Source of the DNA: Eurosta solidaginis
Lineage: Eukaryota; Arthropoda; Insecta; Diptera; Tephritidae
Reading direction: 5' to 3'
Assembly (NCBI RefSeq): GCF_040869045.1
Contig: NC_090324.1
Span: forward strand, 192,508,028 to 192,572,027
Length of the DNA stretch: 64,000 nt
This document shows, in pieces, positions 1 to 11,659 of the stretch. Numbering within the stretch: position 1 is the stretch's first letter; each line of letters opens with the position of its first letter. Under the pieces are notes generated by a model, which did no database searches, had not been told where the DNA came from, and saw only the letters and a program-made list of their open reading frames with translations. The position numbers and the translations under genes are program-made.

Positions 1-234
1 CCTCCCAAGAAGCAGAAGAACCGACGCAATGTACCGAAACCGAAGGAGAAACCCACTACTCGACGAGTGGTAATTGCAAAGCCGAAAAAGAAGAGGGAAG
101 GACGCAAGGACACTCAACGGCGCTTGAAAACCCTGTTCTCCACCTTGGCAGAGATGCAGGAGTTGCTGCTTCCTTCATCGGAGCAGGCCGGCCGCCATGT
201 TGGAGACATGAACTCCAATTTGATTGAATTTTAA
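1..234 (+). CDS. C-terminal end of a basic ORF, cut by the window edge
   Basis: The frame starting at base 1 is open for 77 codons and stops at TAA 232-234. The product is lysine/arginine-rich in its first half and ends in a short leucine-rich segment. I do not recognise the family. A retrotransposon polyprotein tail is the likeliest reading because the DNA around it is wholly transposon-derived, but no catalytic motif is visible. A DINE-like repeat begins about 50 bases after the stop. Confidence 0.4.
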   Translation, partial: PPKKQKNRRNVPKPKEKPTTRRVVIAKPKKKREGRKDTQRRLKTLFSTLAEMQELLLPSSEQAGRHVGDMNSNLIEF

Positions 235-284
235 AAATTTTCCCTAATTATTCAATTATAATATAACAATGAATTTAATATGAA

Positions 285-3200
285 ACAAGTAAGGAAGGCT
301 AAGTTCGGGTGTAACCGAACATTACATACTCAGTTGAGAGCAATGGAGACAAAATAAGGAAAATCACCATGTAGGAAAATGAACCTAGGGTAACCCTGGA
401 ATGTGGTTGTATGACATGTGTATCAAATGGAAGGTATTAAAGAGTATTTTAAGAGAGAGTAGGCCATAGTTCTATGGATGGACGCCATTTAGGATATCGC
501 CAGGGCTGACTCTAGAATGTGTTTGTACGATATGGGTATCAAATGAAAGGTGATAATGAGTATTTTAAAAGGGAATGGGCTTTAGTTCTATAGGTGAACG
601 ACTTTTCGAGAAATCCCCATAAAGGTGGACCAGGGGTGACTCTAGAATATGTTTGTACGATATGGGTATCAAATGAAAGCTGTTAATGAGTATTTTGAAA
701 AGGAGTGATCCTTAGTTCCCTAGGTGGGCGCCGTTTCGAGATATCGCCATAAAGGTGGACCAGGGGTGTCTCTAGTTGTACGATATGGGAATCAAATGAA
801 AGGTGTTACTGAGCGTTTTAAGAGGGAGTGGGCATTAGGTCTATAGGTGGACGCCTTTTCGAAATGTCGCCATTAGGGTGGGCCAGGGGTGACTCTAGAA
901 TGTGTTTGTACGATATGGGTATCAAACGAAAAGTGTTACTGAGCATTTTAAGAGGGAGTGGGCATTAGATCCATAGGTGGACGCCTTTTCGAGATATCGC
1001 CATTAGGGTGGGCCAGGGGTGACTCTGGAATGTGTTTGTACGATATGGGTATCAAATGAAAGGTGGTAATGAGTATTTTAAAAGGGAGTAATCCTTAGTT
1101 CTATAGGTGGACGCCTTTTCGAGATATCGCCATAAAGGTGGACCAAGGGTGACTCTAGAATGTTTGTACGATATGGGTATCAAACGAAAGGTGTTACTGA
1201 GCATTTTAAGAGGGAGTGGGCACTAGGTCTATAGGTGGACGCCTTTTCGAGATATCGCCATTAGGGTGGGCCAGGGGTGACTCTAGAATGTTTGTACGAT
1301 ATGGGTATCAAACGAAAGGTGTTACTGAGCATTTTAAGAGAAAGTGGGCATTAGGTGTATAGGGGGGCGCCTTTTCGAGATATCGCCATTAGGGTGGGCC
1401 AGGGTGACTCTAGAATGTGTTTGTACGATATGGGTATCAAATGAAAGGTGGTAATGAGTATTTTAAAAGGGAGTAATCCTCAGTTCTATAGGTGGACGCC
1501 TTTTCGAGATATCGCCATAAAGGTTGACCAAGGGTGACTCTAGAATGTTTGTACGATATGGGTATCAAACGAAAGGTGTTACTGAGCATTTTAAGAGGGA
1601 GTGGGCATTAGGTCTATAGGTGGACGCCTTTTCGAGATATCGCCATTAGGGTGGGCCAGGGGTGACTCCAGAATGTTTGTACGATATGGGTATCAAACGA
1701 AAGGTGTTACTGAGCATTTTAAGAGGGAGTGGGCATTAGGTCTATAGGTGGACGCCTTTTCGAGATATCGCCATTAGGGTGGGCCAGGGGTGACTCTAGA
1801 ATGTTTGTACGATATGGGTATCAAAGGAAAGGTGTTACTGAGCATTTTAAGAGGGAGTGGACATTAGGTCTATAGGTGGACGCCTTTTCGAGATATCGCC
1901 ATTAGGGTGGGCCAGGGGTGACTCTAGAATGTTTTTACGATATGGGTATCAAACGAAAGGTGTTACTGAGCATTTTAAGAGGGAGTGGGCATTAGGTCTA
2001 TAGGTGCACGCCTTTTCGAGATATCGCCATTAGGGTGGGCCAGGGTTGACTCTAGAATGTGTTTGTACGATATGGATATCAAATTAAAGGTATTAATGAG
2101 GGTTTTAAAAGCGAGTGGCCCTTAGATGTATATGTGAAGGCGTTCTCGCGATATCGACCAAATGTGGATCAGGTGATCCAGAAAATCATCTGTCGGGTAC
2201 TGCTAATTTATTTATATATTCAATAACACTAACAGTATTCCTGCCAAGATTCCAAGGGCTGTTGATTTCGCCTTGTAGAACTTTTTCATTTTCTTCTACT
2301 TAATATGGTAGGTGTCACACCCATTTTACAAAGTTTTTTCCAAAGTTATATTTTGCGTCAATAAACCAATCCAGTTACCATGTTTCATCCCTTTTTTCGT
2401 ATTTGGTATAGAATTATGGCATTTTTTTAATTTTTCGTAATTTTCGATATCGATAAAGTGGGCGTGGTTATGGTCGGATTTCGGCCGTTTTTTATACCAA
2501 GATAAAGTGAGTTCAGATAAGTACGTGGGCTAAGTTTAGTAAAGATATATCGGTTTTTGCTCAAGTTATTGTGTTAACGGCCGAACGGAAGGACAGACGG
2601 TGGACTGTGTATAAAAATTGGGCGTGGCTTCCACCGATTTCGCCCATTTTCACAGAGAACAGTTAACGTCATAGAATCTATGCTCCTACCAAATTTCAAA
2701 AGGATTGGTAAATTTTTGTTCGACTTATGGCATTAAAAGTATTCTAGACACACTAAATGAAAATGGGCGGAGCCACGCCCATTTTGAAATTTTCTTTTAT
2801 TTTTGTATTTCGTTGCATCATATCATTACTGGAGTTGAATTTTGACTTAATTTACTTATATAAAGTAAAGATATTAAATTTTTTGTTAAAATTTGAATTT
2901 AAAAAAATTTTTTTTTAAAAAGTGGGCGTGTTCTTTATCCAATTTTGCAAATTTTTATTTAGCACATATATAGTAATAGTAGTAACGTTCCTGCCAAATT
3001 TCATTATGATATCTTCAACGACTGCCAAATTACAGCTTGCAAAACTTTTAAATTACCTTCTTGTAAAAGTGGGCGGTGCCACGCCCATTGTAAAAAATCT
3101 TACTAATTTTCTATTCTGCGTCATAACGTCAACCCATCTACCAAGTTTCATCGCTTTAAACGCCTTTGGCAATGAATTATCGCATTTTTTCGGTTTTTCG

Positions 3201-3511
3201 AAATTTTCGATATCGAAAAAGTGGGCGTGGTTATAGTCCGATATCGTTCATTTTAAATAGCGATCTGAGATGAGTGCTCAGGAACCTACATACCAAATTT
3301 CATCAAGATACCTCAAAATTTACTCAAGTTATCGTGTTAACGGACGGACGGACGGACGGACGGACATGGCTCAATCAAATTTTTTTTGGATCCTGATTAT
3401 TTTGATATATGGAAGTCTATATCTATCTCGATTCCTTTATATATGTACAACCAACCGTTATCCAATCAAACTTAATATACTCTGTGAGCTCTGCTCAACT
3501 GAGTATAAAAA
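285..3511 (+). mobile_element. DINE-1-like non-autonomous element, copy A (full length)
   Basis: The 5' end reads CAAGTAAGGAAGG, then a GTTCGGGTGTAACCGAAC hairpin, then ATACTCAGTTGAG. The 3' end reads CTCAACTGAGTATAAAAA, so ATACTCAGTTGAG recurs inverted near the two ends. Between them lie a 130-bp tandem array, several AAGTGGGCGTGG / GCCACGCCCA blocks, and a (GGAC)n run before ACATGG at about 3340-3366. The order of subterminal inverted repeats, tandem array, GGGCGTGG blocks and GGAC microsatellite matches the architecture known for INE-1/DINE-1 (Helentron-associated) elements of flies. There is no transposase, so it would move in trans. Class assignment is inference. The 104-aa and 97-aa ORFs inside recur only as repeat sequence and are not genes. 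Confidence 0.65.
480..2165 (+). repeat. ~130-bp tandem array inside copy A
   Basis: About 13 units. The marker TATGGGTATCAAA falls at 531, 661, 784, 913, 1043, 1172, 1300 and 1429, a spacing of 123-130 bases. Each unit also holds TCGAGATATCGCCAT and a GGTGACTCTAGAAT block. The middle units are nearly identical to each other, while the first and last are diverged. Confidence 0.9.
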
Positions 3512-4610
3512 CGAATTTACAATGAATTTACACTTATATATGTATATCCTTACCTTAGAATAACTTACCTTGTAAAATTTAACTAAAACATTCACTTCTT
3601 AAAACCACATATGTACTTACCTTAAATTCCTTAAATCTACTTAAATCATTTTTCTAAAATACTTACCTGTGCTAAGATGCATACCCTTTGTTAAAATACC
3701 TAGATTTACTTAAATTAACTTACTTAACTCACCTTCTTCAAGCACCCTGAAAAATAAGAATTTACTTACTGTTTTCTGCATTTTTTATACTCTTTGTACA
3801 TTTTCATATTAACATACATACATACATACATGCATACATACCGTTTTCCTGCTGCGCAGGAAACTTAGGAAATTTGCCAAATCAGTTCGTCTGTAACTAT
3901 CGCCCGCTAACGTTCATTATTGTTCTCGAGTTAAAGAGTTATTTGAGTGCCGCTAAGAAAGTTTAACTAGAGTTATTAAATAGTTTAAATAAAATATATA
4001 TTAAAAATATATTAAACATTTTATATTTAAAAGGTGCGTTTTCTTTATGTGACGGTGTGTGAAGTGAAGTGCTAGTGGCACCTTAGACCCCCCACAAAAG
4101 TGTACTTACTGTACCCCCCAGAAAAGTATACAAACACTAACTAAAAAAATCTCAACTAAGTTCAACAAAATTCAAATGCAATATAAAAAAAAACAATATA
4201 GATTCCGGCAGCGGCGCACGGATAACTCTGCTCCCTTCTTGGCCTCTCTCCTCGGGCTTGCTTTTCTCCTCCAATTAGTGTTCCTCCAGGCTATTCTTAA
4301 GTTGTGGTGCCAGGACAGGAGCGCTCAGATGACCCTCTACTCCCTTGACCTATAGCCTTGTACCGTCTGTATGCTTCCCCTTCCTCTATATGAAATACTA
4401 CCCCGCTTTTGTGTGTTTAGGACTGTGTTGGTGGCTGGTGTGGTAAGTTCCTTTAATTTTAATACTACCCCGCCTTATTTTAGCGTTTGTGGCTCGTGAC
4501 GGTGGCAGCTTTAAATTTTTGCGCAGCAATCTAAATGTGTAGAGGGAAGAGTATTAGGGACTAGAGTCATGGCGGAGGAGAAAGAAACATTAGGGTGCAT
4601 GTGGACTTAT
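3512..4610. other. Non-coding stretch, possible LTR/leader remnant
   Basis: No credible ORF. The part from 3520 to 3780 is rich in repeated TTACCT/CTTAAAT words. A (CATA)n run sits at about 3812-3840, followed by a CCTGCTGCGCAGG palindrome. An AT-rich segment with AATAAA (about 3990-4000) precedes a G/T-rich and then C-rich segment, which would fit an LTR end and a retrotransposon leader. The word TACTACCCCGC occurs twice (about 4388 and 4463). No second LTR was found, so this stays tentative. Confidence 0.25.
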
Positions 4611-4990
4611 TATCTTTATTGAATTTCATCGAGTTATGTTATTTTATTTATTTATTTGCTTTTATTTATTTATTTCATTATACCTATTTATGTCATTTCA
4701 TTTATTCATTTGGTTTTATTTATTTTAATTAATTTTATCAATTAGATTTTTATTAAATATTTGGCTTTATTTATTTTAATTACTTTTATATTTTATTTTA
4801 TTTTATAATTTTAGTTAATTTATTTTAATTAAATTTTACTTTTAAATTTTATTATTTTATAATTTTTTTTTTTTTACTTAATTTTATCTTTGTATATAAT
4901 TTCATTTATTTCACTAAATTTTATTTTTTGTAGGTATGTAATTTTATTTAGGTTAATTTTCATTTTTAACATTTTTTTCAATTTATTTTC
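4611..4990. repeat. AT-rich low-complexity tract
   Basis: Long runs of TTTATT and ATTTTATT words make this simple-sequence DNA. There is no gene signal in it. Confidence 0.7.
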
Positions 4991-5947
4991 ACTCTTAGTC
5001 CATATGCACCCTGGACTGGGGAAGGGTGTTTCACTGGACTCACCTGTGGCTGTTGTCAACCAGGGTACGGGATCCCGGTTCCTGCTTGGGGTTCCGCTAA
5101 ATTACCCGTTAGCACGGTTTTATAAGAAATATCGCGAACCCTTTTTTTTACAAAAAAAGATATATATAATTGAAACTTGCTTCCGCACTCACTTAAGTCA
5201 ACTTTTCTTTTGAGACATGCTCTGCAATAGTTTGGCGGTCGTACCCCATAAATCAAAAGCCTTTCTTTCTCACCACTTTCACTCAAGAACGAAAGACACC
5301 AATACATACAATCCTATTTTGGTGGAAAATGACAGACACAAACTTTCACGATACTAATTTCATCCACACTAACAAATACATATTCATACATCTAAATCAC
5401 GTTACTAACACACATAAGGGTAACTCCGTTGCTATTAACGCACAGATACAGCGGTGGTCGGCCTTTTGCAATGTTGCATTGACCCTCAGGCTGCTGCTAC
5501 AAAAGCGAGTACAGTGTTGTAAAGAATTGTCTTATTCAACAAGAAAATCCATGTACACATGTAATGCATATTTGTATGTGTGAACAGTTCAGTACGAAAA
5601 GTGAGAAAATGTATGTATAGATTCATTTATATCATATATGGACACAGCTGACTCACATGAGCAGTATGCTCATCACAGGTATTCTTACGCTCTTCATTTC
5701 AGCCGTTGTTGAGAGCGAAAAAGCAATTGCGCCACAGTGGCGTAAAAACATAGTTTTCATATCAGTCGTTTCACAGCAACGAGGTAACAAGACAGTCGCT
5801 TAGTTGCTTACATTTAATGAAATAGCAGTTTGTGCGCGGTTAAAAATGAATGACGAACATTTGAACATTTCCGAAAAATATAACATTTCATTGACATATT
5901 TGAAAATCCTTTAACATGTGACATAAGCCATTGTGCGTTTGAAAAAC
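4991..5947. other. Unassigned stretch
   Basis: No recognisable protein. A GC-richer patch at about 5005-5130 sits in AT-rich DNA. The short ORFs on both strands here (83-107 codons) overlap one another and show no domain. From about 5640 to 5830 the sequence has scattered promoter-like words, but nothing I can assign. Confidence 0.3.
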
Positions 5948-6445
5948 AATCAAAAATAACAAATCTTAGGAGTGAAATATGATTTATTGATAAAAATTAT
6001 ATAACCAAGTTCTGGAGGAACTTAGATAGCTCATTTTATCCTCAGCTCCAAGAAATTTCATTCAAGCTTTTATCATTTTTTCTTCAAATTTCTTTTTTGA
6101 ACAAATTTTTTCTGATATGAAATTTATCTGTTCCAAGCAAAGAAGTAGATTAACTTCCAGAAATTTATCAGATATACTCTTAACAAGGAACTGCCATAAA
6201 AGTATCGATATCATTATAAGTATTCCAGATTAATTTACAGTTTTTAGTGTTCCGAATAAATTACAAATAATATTTTTCGCAGCGTCCAAAGACGGTTTCG
6301 TTTTAACAAAAAAACTTAGAGTAAGCCAAACTAGTTCATTTTTATTTACATAAAAATCCTACTTTCAAACTGAATTTCTCCAGAACTCGGTTATATCAAT
6401 TTTCTCATAAAATCAGTCCTTTGTAAATTTTGTTTTTATTAAATT
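5948..6445. mobile_element. Candidate MITE with ~70-bp degenerate terminal inverted repeats
   Basis: TATAACCAAGTTCTGGAGGAA at about 5999-6019 is matched on the other strand by the complement of TTTCTCCAGAACTCGGTTATA at about 6376-6396. The similarity extends outward on both sides, giving arms of about 70 bases around a ~350-base interior with no coding potential. A long-TIR non-autonomous DNA transposon is the simplest reading. I could not identify a target-site duplication. Confidence 0.45.
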
Positions 6446-6447
6446 AT

Positions 6448-7720
6448 TATGCACAAAAGCGCAAAGAACGGCAGCAGCAAAACTCAGTAAAGTGCATCGA
6501 CTAGTTCGCGTTGGCATAACGGGTGCGATGCGAACCGCCCCTGCTGATGCACTTAATGCTTTAGTGGGAATACCTCCCTTCCCTATTCTGATAGAGAAAG
6601 AGGCAACACTAGGCGCACTAAGCCTTCAAAATGTTTCTGAGCTGAAGCAAATATTATAGGGCATATGAAAGTAATAAGAAAATTCACAGGAAATCCCTCA
6701 TTACAACTGCGTGGCGTAATCTCCCCTCACCTCGGAATCTGACAGAACTTTGAAGTGTCCATTGTGGACAGAATCCACTGGAAATAGGGAATACTTATAA
6801 CGACCCTGACTCAGAGGCCTGGTTCATGGATGGATCGAAATTCGATGACGGAAGAACGGGAGCTGGCATATATGGGCCGAACTTCAAGAAATCGATACCA
6901 ATGGGATGCTACCCCATCATATTTCAGGCAGAAATTCATGCAATAGAAGTCTGAGGTAGAGAATGTCTACGGAGAGGCTCAACATCGAAGAGCATCTACA
7001 ATATATCGGACAGCCAGCCGACCCTGCGTGCCTTGTAATCCTACATAGTTACATCTAAGCTAGTGGATGAATGCACTGAGATCCCCAATACTCTGGGAGG
7101 CGAAAACAAGGTTTTGTTATGATGGGTTCCCGGACATCAGGGACATAAAGTTAATGAACCTGCAGATTACCTAGCAAAGCAGGGTCCTACAGCAGCATTC
7201 TATGGTCCAGAGTCCTTTTGGGGGCTTACAAGAGCACACACCGGGGAAACTATAAATAACTGGGAAACTAAATAATTCATACGGCACTGGATTGACTGCC
7301 CAGGGCAAAGACAGGCCAAATTGTTTATACTTCCGGCAACGAAAGTATCAGCCAAACTCATTCATCTAAGCAGAGAGGCCCTAAGAACTCTCACTGGGTA
7401 CTATACGGGACACTGCAGTCTACGATATGACCTAAGTAAGTTAAATCTATCCGATACCCAAATTTGTCGTTTGTGAGAGCTGGATGATGAAACGCCGGTT
7501 CACATTCTCTGCGAATACGTCGCTTCGGCTAGGCAGAGACTATCCCATCTAGGTGGTGGGACTCTTAATCCCTATGTGATATGGAGTAAAAAGCCTGAAA
7601 ATGTACTCTAAGTACATCAAAAGCCTCCAGCTACAAAATCAGGCTGAAAGGTCTTGCACAATAGATCTGCACAAAGGTCGCAGTGTTTCCAGACCTATTA
7701 ATAATAATAACAATAATAAT
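6448..7720 (+). pseudogene. LINE ORF2 remnant: RT C-terminus plus RNase H
   Basis: Translation across several stops gives the end of a non-LTR reverse transcriptase (ITGAMRTAPADALNAL). It is followed by an RNase H domain with FMDGSKFDDG (about 6825), QAEIHAIEV (about 6930), SDSQPTLRAL (about 7008) and WVPGHQGHKVNEPADYLAK (about 7120). A C/H-rich C-terminal motif (LCEYVAS) comes next. The unit ends at a (TAA/AAT)n tail around 7699-7720, as is known for I-clade-type LINEs. It is 5'-truncated: nothing of the RT fingers/palm or endonuclease is seen. At least five in-frame stops make it dead. Confidence 0.75.
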
Positions 7721-7724
7721 GCCG

Positions 7725-7936
7725 AAAAGCTGAAAAAAATTTAACATACCGGCTGACATTACCGTTATTTCCATCCCGCCTACAATTAGGCTATGACGGC
7801 GCGCAGGATTCGAAATTTGATGACTCTAGTTCGATTGTCAGCTCGGGAGAATATAATTTCTAACATTTGATGATATCTTTGACAGGATGGAAATAACTGT
7901 AATGTTAGCCGATATGTTTAATTCATTCCAGCTTTT
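7725..7936. mobile_element. Short foldback/MITE with ~50-bp inverted repeats
   Basis: AAAAGCTG...TTATTTCCATCC (7725-7776) is repeated as its reverse complement at 7885-7936 (GGATGGAAATAACTG...CAGCTTTT). The arms are about 50 bases and the spacer about 108. There is no ORF. It lies directly against the AAT tail of the LINE remnant. Confidence 0.65.
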
Positions 7937-8853
7937 CTGTCATAATAAATCATAATAATTTAATAAAAGCAACTATATAACTAATAAAAATTTACAAACG
8001 TATAAGATGAAAAGACGATAAAAATTCAATACCAGTCCTAAAAGTAAAAAAAAAAAAAAACAATTTCCAATAGCTGAGTGTTCCATTTTTTTTTTATTAA
8101 GCACATTTCCTTTTTTACACCACTGTAGCGCAATTACTCTCCCAATTACCAATACACCTATACGTTTCAATTTGCCCACCAATGATTTATATGTACATAC
8201 ATATAAACAGACGCCATCAAATTTGAATTTGGCCGTTGTAGTTCGATAGCGACAAAAACGCGATTTATCATGTTCGTGGCGGGCAAAAACAATTCAAATC
8301 AAACGACATAATCGACAAAGTGTTCAGCGACAAATTCAGTAAAGCAAAAAGACTGTTTAAATCAACGAAAGCGACACAGCGGACCGAGAATGCTCAGAGA
8401 GAATATTGAAAACAAAACAAAAATTAGCAAAATGAGAATGTGGTAATAAAATAAACACAAGTAGAACTGTCAGCAAAGACAACGAAGTAGCAAACGCAAC
8501 AATGGTATGTTACAATTTGAATGTGACCACATACAACAACAACAAGCATAGAAGGAATGGTAGTTGAAATTACTGAATATCGAGCAAGGCAGTGGTGAAA
8601 TGAAATGATAAACGAGATCGGCACAAGAAAGGAGCAAACGAATGGAAGCGAAACGTCGTCAAACGTCAGCGAAGAGAAACAACTGATTGTATTTGTTTTG
8701 AATTGTATTTGTTTTGATCACTTAATTCGTGTATGTAGTTCAAAGCTGTATTACACTCAGTGGCATCAACTAATGTGCGGTGAAATAGAGTAAGTAAAGA
8801 TTTATACAATTTATTTAATTTGATATGATAACCAACACTCGCTAACAGTAATA
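7937..8853. other. Region upstream of the gypsy gag, possible leader or LTR
   Basis: No gene. It includes a poly-A run at about 8047-8060. From about 8210 to 8850 the sequence leads into the SAP-gag ATG, so it may hold the LTR end and leader of the Ty3/gypsy remnant. No matching second LTR was found in the window. Confidence 0.3.
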
Positions 8854-9467
8854 ATGAATGCGATCATTCGTTCGCTTACAGTGGAAGCGTTAAAGGAAAA
8901 ACTAATAAAATTAGATTTGAGTGCTGTAGGGTTGAAAAGAGAGTTGCAAGAAAGGCTCTTATAATATTTCGGATTGAATAATAGTGAAGAAAACTCAGAT
9001 AGGGAAATGAGTCGTCGAAAATTTCAAAGTTCTGTTTATGCTGAAATGCTCGCACCAAGATTTGGGGGCGTTGCTTTTACGTTGCGCGATATTGAAGACA
9101 GTGTTAGTTCATTTTATGATAGTTCGCAAGATGTGAACCAGTGGGTGATGGTGTTCGAAGATATTGCAGATACAGTGCAATGGAATTTCTTGCAAAAATT
9201 TGTGTACGCTAAGAAATTATTGAAGGGCGCAGCTAAGTTATTTGCTAGGGGTTTAACGGGTGTAAAAGACTGGGATTCATTGAAATCCGCTCTGATAGAA
9301 GAATTCGGCATACAACTTTATGCTTCAGAAGTACATCGTCCGCTTCATAATAGGCGCAAATTATCAAAAGAAAGTTTTCAAGAATACTTGTATGTCCTTA
9401 TCGAGATGAGTAAGCCAATAGCATTAGCATTGGATGACCGCAGTATTTGTGAATATTTTGTCGAGTG
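8854..9467 (+). pseudogene. Ty3/gypsy gag, N-terminal part with SAP-like motif
   Basis: The ATG at 8854 opens a frame with a SAP-like helix pair (VEALKEKL...LKRELQERLL). It meets a TAA at 8962-8964 and continues in the same frame through a capsid-like region (DVNQWVMVFEDIADTVQW, LLKGAAKLF, LYVLIEMSKPIA) to CEYFVE at about 9466. SAP motifs bind DNA in other proteins; its role in this Gag is unknown. The frame is then cut by the hAT element at 9468 and resumes at 14045. Dead by the early stop and the insertion. Confidence 0.75.
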
Positions 9468-9849
9468 CAGGGCCGTAGAGAGAAAATCCGGGCACGGGAC
9501 TAAACAATCTACGGGCCCCCTATAAAAAAACCACTAATACATTTGATTAACATGAATTAATGACGTCTCTTTCATGAATCATTATTGATGGATTACATAA
9601 AAAAAAATTTTGCCACATCAACTAAATGATTTTTGGATTAAGAGCTGACAATAAAATTAACACAGAATATTTACTATTTGTACTTTTTTATTGTAGCGTG
9701 GAAATAAAATTCTCTTTTAACAGCCACATATTGTTTTAAGTAATCTTTTCTAGTTATTTGGTAACATTTTAATACATCTATACTATAAAAATAAGTCGGG
9801 GTTTCCTTCCTGACGCTTTAACTCCAGAACGCACGAACCAATTTCCACG

Positions 9850-11110
9850 GTTTTGAATTCGTTGGAAAGGTTTCGAGATATAGGCCAAAACGTGGACCCG
9901 GGTACCCCTAGAATGTGTTTATAGAATATGAATATCAAATGAAAGCTGTTGATGAGTGCTTTAGTGGAGGGTAATTTTCATACTCCCGGGTGACTAGGGT
10001 CTCTGAATATAGGCCAAAACGTGGACCCGCGTACCCCTGGAATGTGTTTGTAGAATATGGATAACAAATGAAAGCTGTTGATGAGTGCTTTAGTAGAGGG
10101 TAATTTTCATACCCCTGGTTGACTAGGGTCTCGAGATATAGGCCAAAACGTGGACCCGGGTACCTCTAGAATGTGTTTATAGAATATGAATATCAGATTA
10201 AAGCTGTTGATGAGTGCTTTAGTAGAGGGTAATTTTCATACCCCTGGGTGACTAGGGTCTCGAGATATAGGCCAAAACGTGGATCAGGGTAACACTAGGA
10301 TGTGTTTTTACATTATGGATATCAAATTGAAGCTGTTGATGTGTGCTTTAGTACAGAGTAAAATTTATGCCGCTGGGTGACTAGGGTCTCGAGGTATAGG
10401 CCAAAACGTGGGCCCGGATACACCTAGAATGTGTTTTTACATTATGGGCATCAAATTGAAGCTGTGGCTGTATGCTTTAGTACAGAGTAAGTTTTACACC
10501 GCTGGGTGACTAGGGTATCGAGATATAGGCCAAAACATGGACCCGGATACATCTAGAATGTGTTTTTACATTATGGATATCAAACTGAAGCTGTTGATGT
10601 GTGCTTTAGTACAGAGTAAAATTTATGCCGCTGGGTGACTAGGGTCTCGAGGTATAGGCCAAAACGTGGGCCCGGATACACATAGAATGTGTTTTTTACA
10701 TTATGGATATCAAATTGAAGCTGTTGATGTGTGCTTTAGTACAGAGTAAAATTTACACCGCTGGGGGACTAGGGTCTCGGGATATAGGCCAAAATATGGG
10801 CCCGGATACACCTAGAATGTGTTTTTACATTATGGATATCAAATTGAAGCTGTTGATGTGTGCTTTAGTACAGAGTAAAGTTTACACAGCTGGGGGACTA
10901 GGGTCTCGGGATATAGGCCAAAATATGGGCCCGGATACACCTAGAATGTGTTTTTACATTATGGATATCAAATTGAAGCTGTTGATGTGTGCTTTAGTAC
11001 AGAGTAAAATTTACAACGCTGGGGGACTAGGGTCTCGAGATATAGGCCGGATACCTCTAGAATGTGTGTGTATTATGGATATCAAATGAAAGCTATTGCT
11101 GAGAGCTTTA
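9850..11110 (+). repeat. 129-bp tandem array, about ten units
   Basis: The marker TATAGGCC falls at 9879, 10008, 10137, 10266, 10395, 10524, 10653, 10783, 10912 and 11041: a 129-base period with one 130-base step. Because 129 is 43 codons, stop-free frames run across units and create a spurious 128-codon ORF (10703-11089). Confidence 0.95.
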
Positions 11111-11256
11111 AAGTAATTTTCATTGTGACATTCGATTTAGTCGCATCAACCTGGCAAAACCGATAAATATGCATGCGAAGCCGAAATAAAAGTATGAATT
11201 ATATATAAATTTGCCTATATTAGTATTTAAGATGCTTTTTTCCGGGAAGTAGACCA

Positions 11257-11360
11257 GAGACGGACTGGGACTGGGCTTGGGACTAGGACTGGGACTGGGA
11301 CTGAGACTGAGACTGAGACTCGGGGTGGGATTGAGACTGAGACTCGGGATGGGACTGGAA
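11257..11360 (+). repeat. GGGACT/GAGACT hexamer simple repeat
   Basis: Imperfect GGGACTGGGACT and GAGACTGAGACT repeats. The complementary CCCAGT repeat occurs at about 61950-62015 in the sister copy. Confidence 0.85.
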
Positions 11361-11659
11361 AAAATACATACCACCCTCTGGAACTGACAATAAGATATGA
11401 AGAAGAATTAGAAAAACTTGAGAGAAGAGAAAAGAGAGAAGGAGACTGAGGAAGAGATAGAATGAGACGAAGATGGAGATATATGGAGCGAAAATTACGG
11501 AAGAAGGAGTGAATACAAAGATTAGGAAAAAGTGTAGAGGGGCGAGGACAGAGTTAGACGGAAAGAGCTTATTAAAATGTATGCAAATTTAGGACAGAAC
11601 AATAATAAATTTAATGATGATTGTAAATTTTAATTATTCAATATAGAAGGTTCGGATAT

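Larger units (their letters stand above)
9778..11600 (+). mobile_element. Array-carrying interspersed repeat nested in the hAT element
   Basis: It begins near ACTATAAAAATAAGTCGGG and TTCCTTCCTGACGC. It continues into a 129-bp array (about 9850-11110), then a GGGACT-type simple repeat (11257-11360) and a purine-rich tail ending near 11600. A partial copy in the opposite orientation lies at 61672-62177 and shows the same order: array unit, CCCAGT repeat, pyrimidine tract. This supports one mobile family. It has no coding capacity. Confidence 0.55.

Noticed and set aside
480..2165. Possible CRISPR-like array
   Set aside because: The whole 130-bp unit is repeated with no unique spacers, and the DNA is a eukaryotic transposon landscape.
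3270..3563. 97-codon ORF, seen again at copies B, C and D
   Set aside because: It crosses the (GGAC)n microsatellite and 3' end of the DINE-like element and recurs only as repeat sequence.
10703..11089. 128-codon ORF with a 43-residue repeat
   Set aside because: It exists because the 129-bp unit is a multiple of three; no ORF start or conservation beyond the array.
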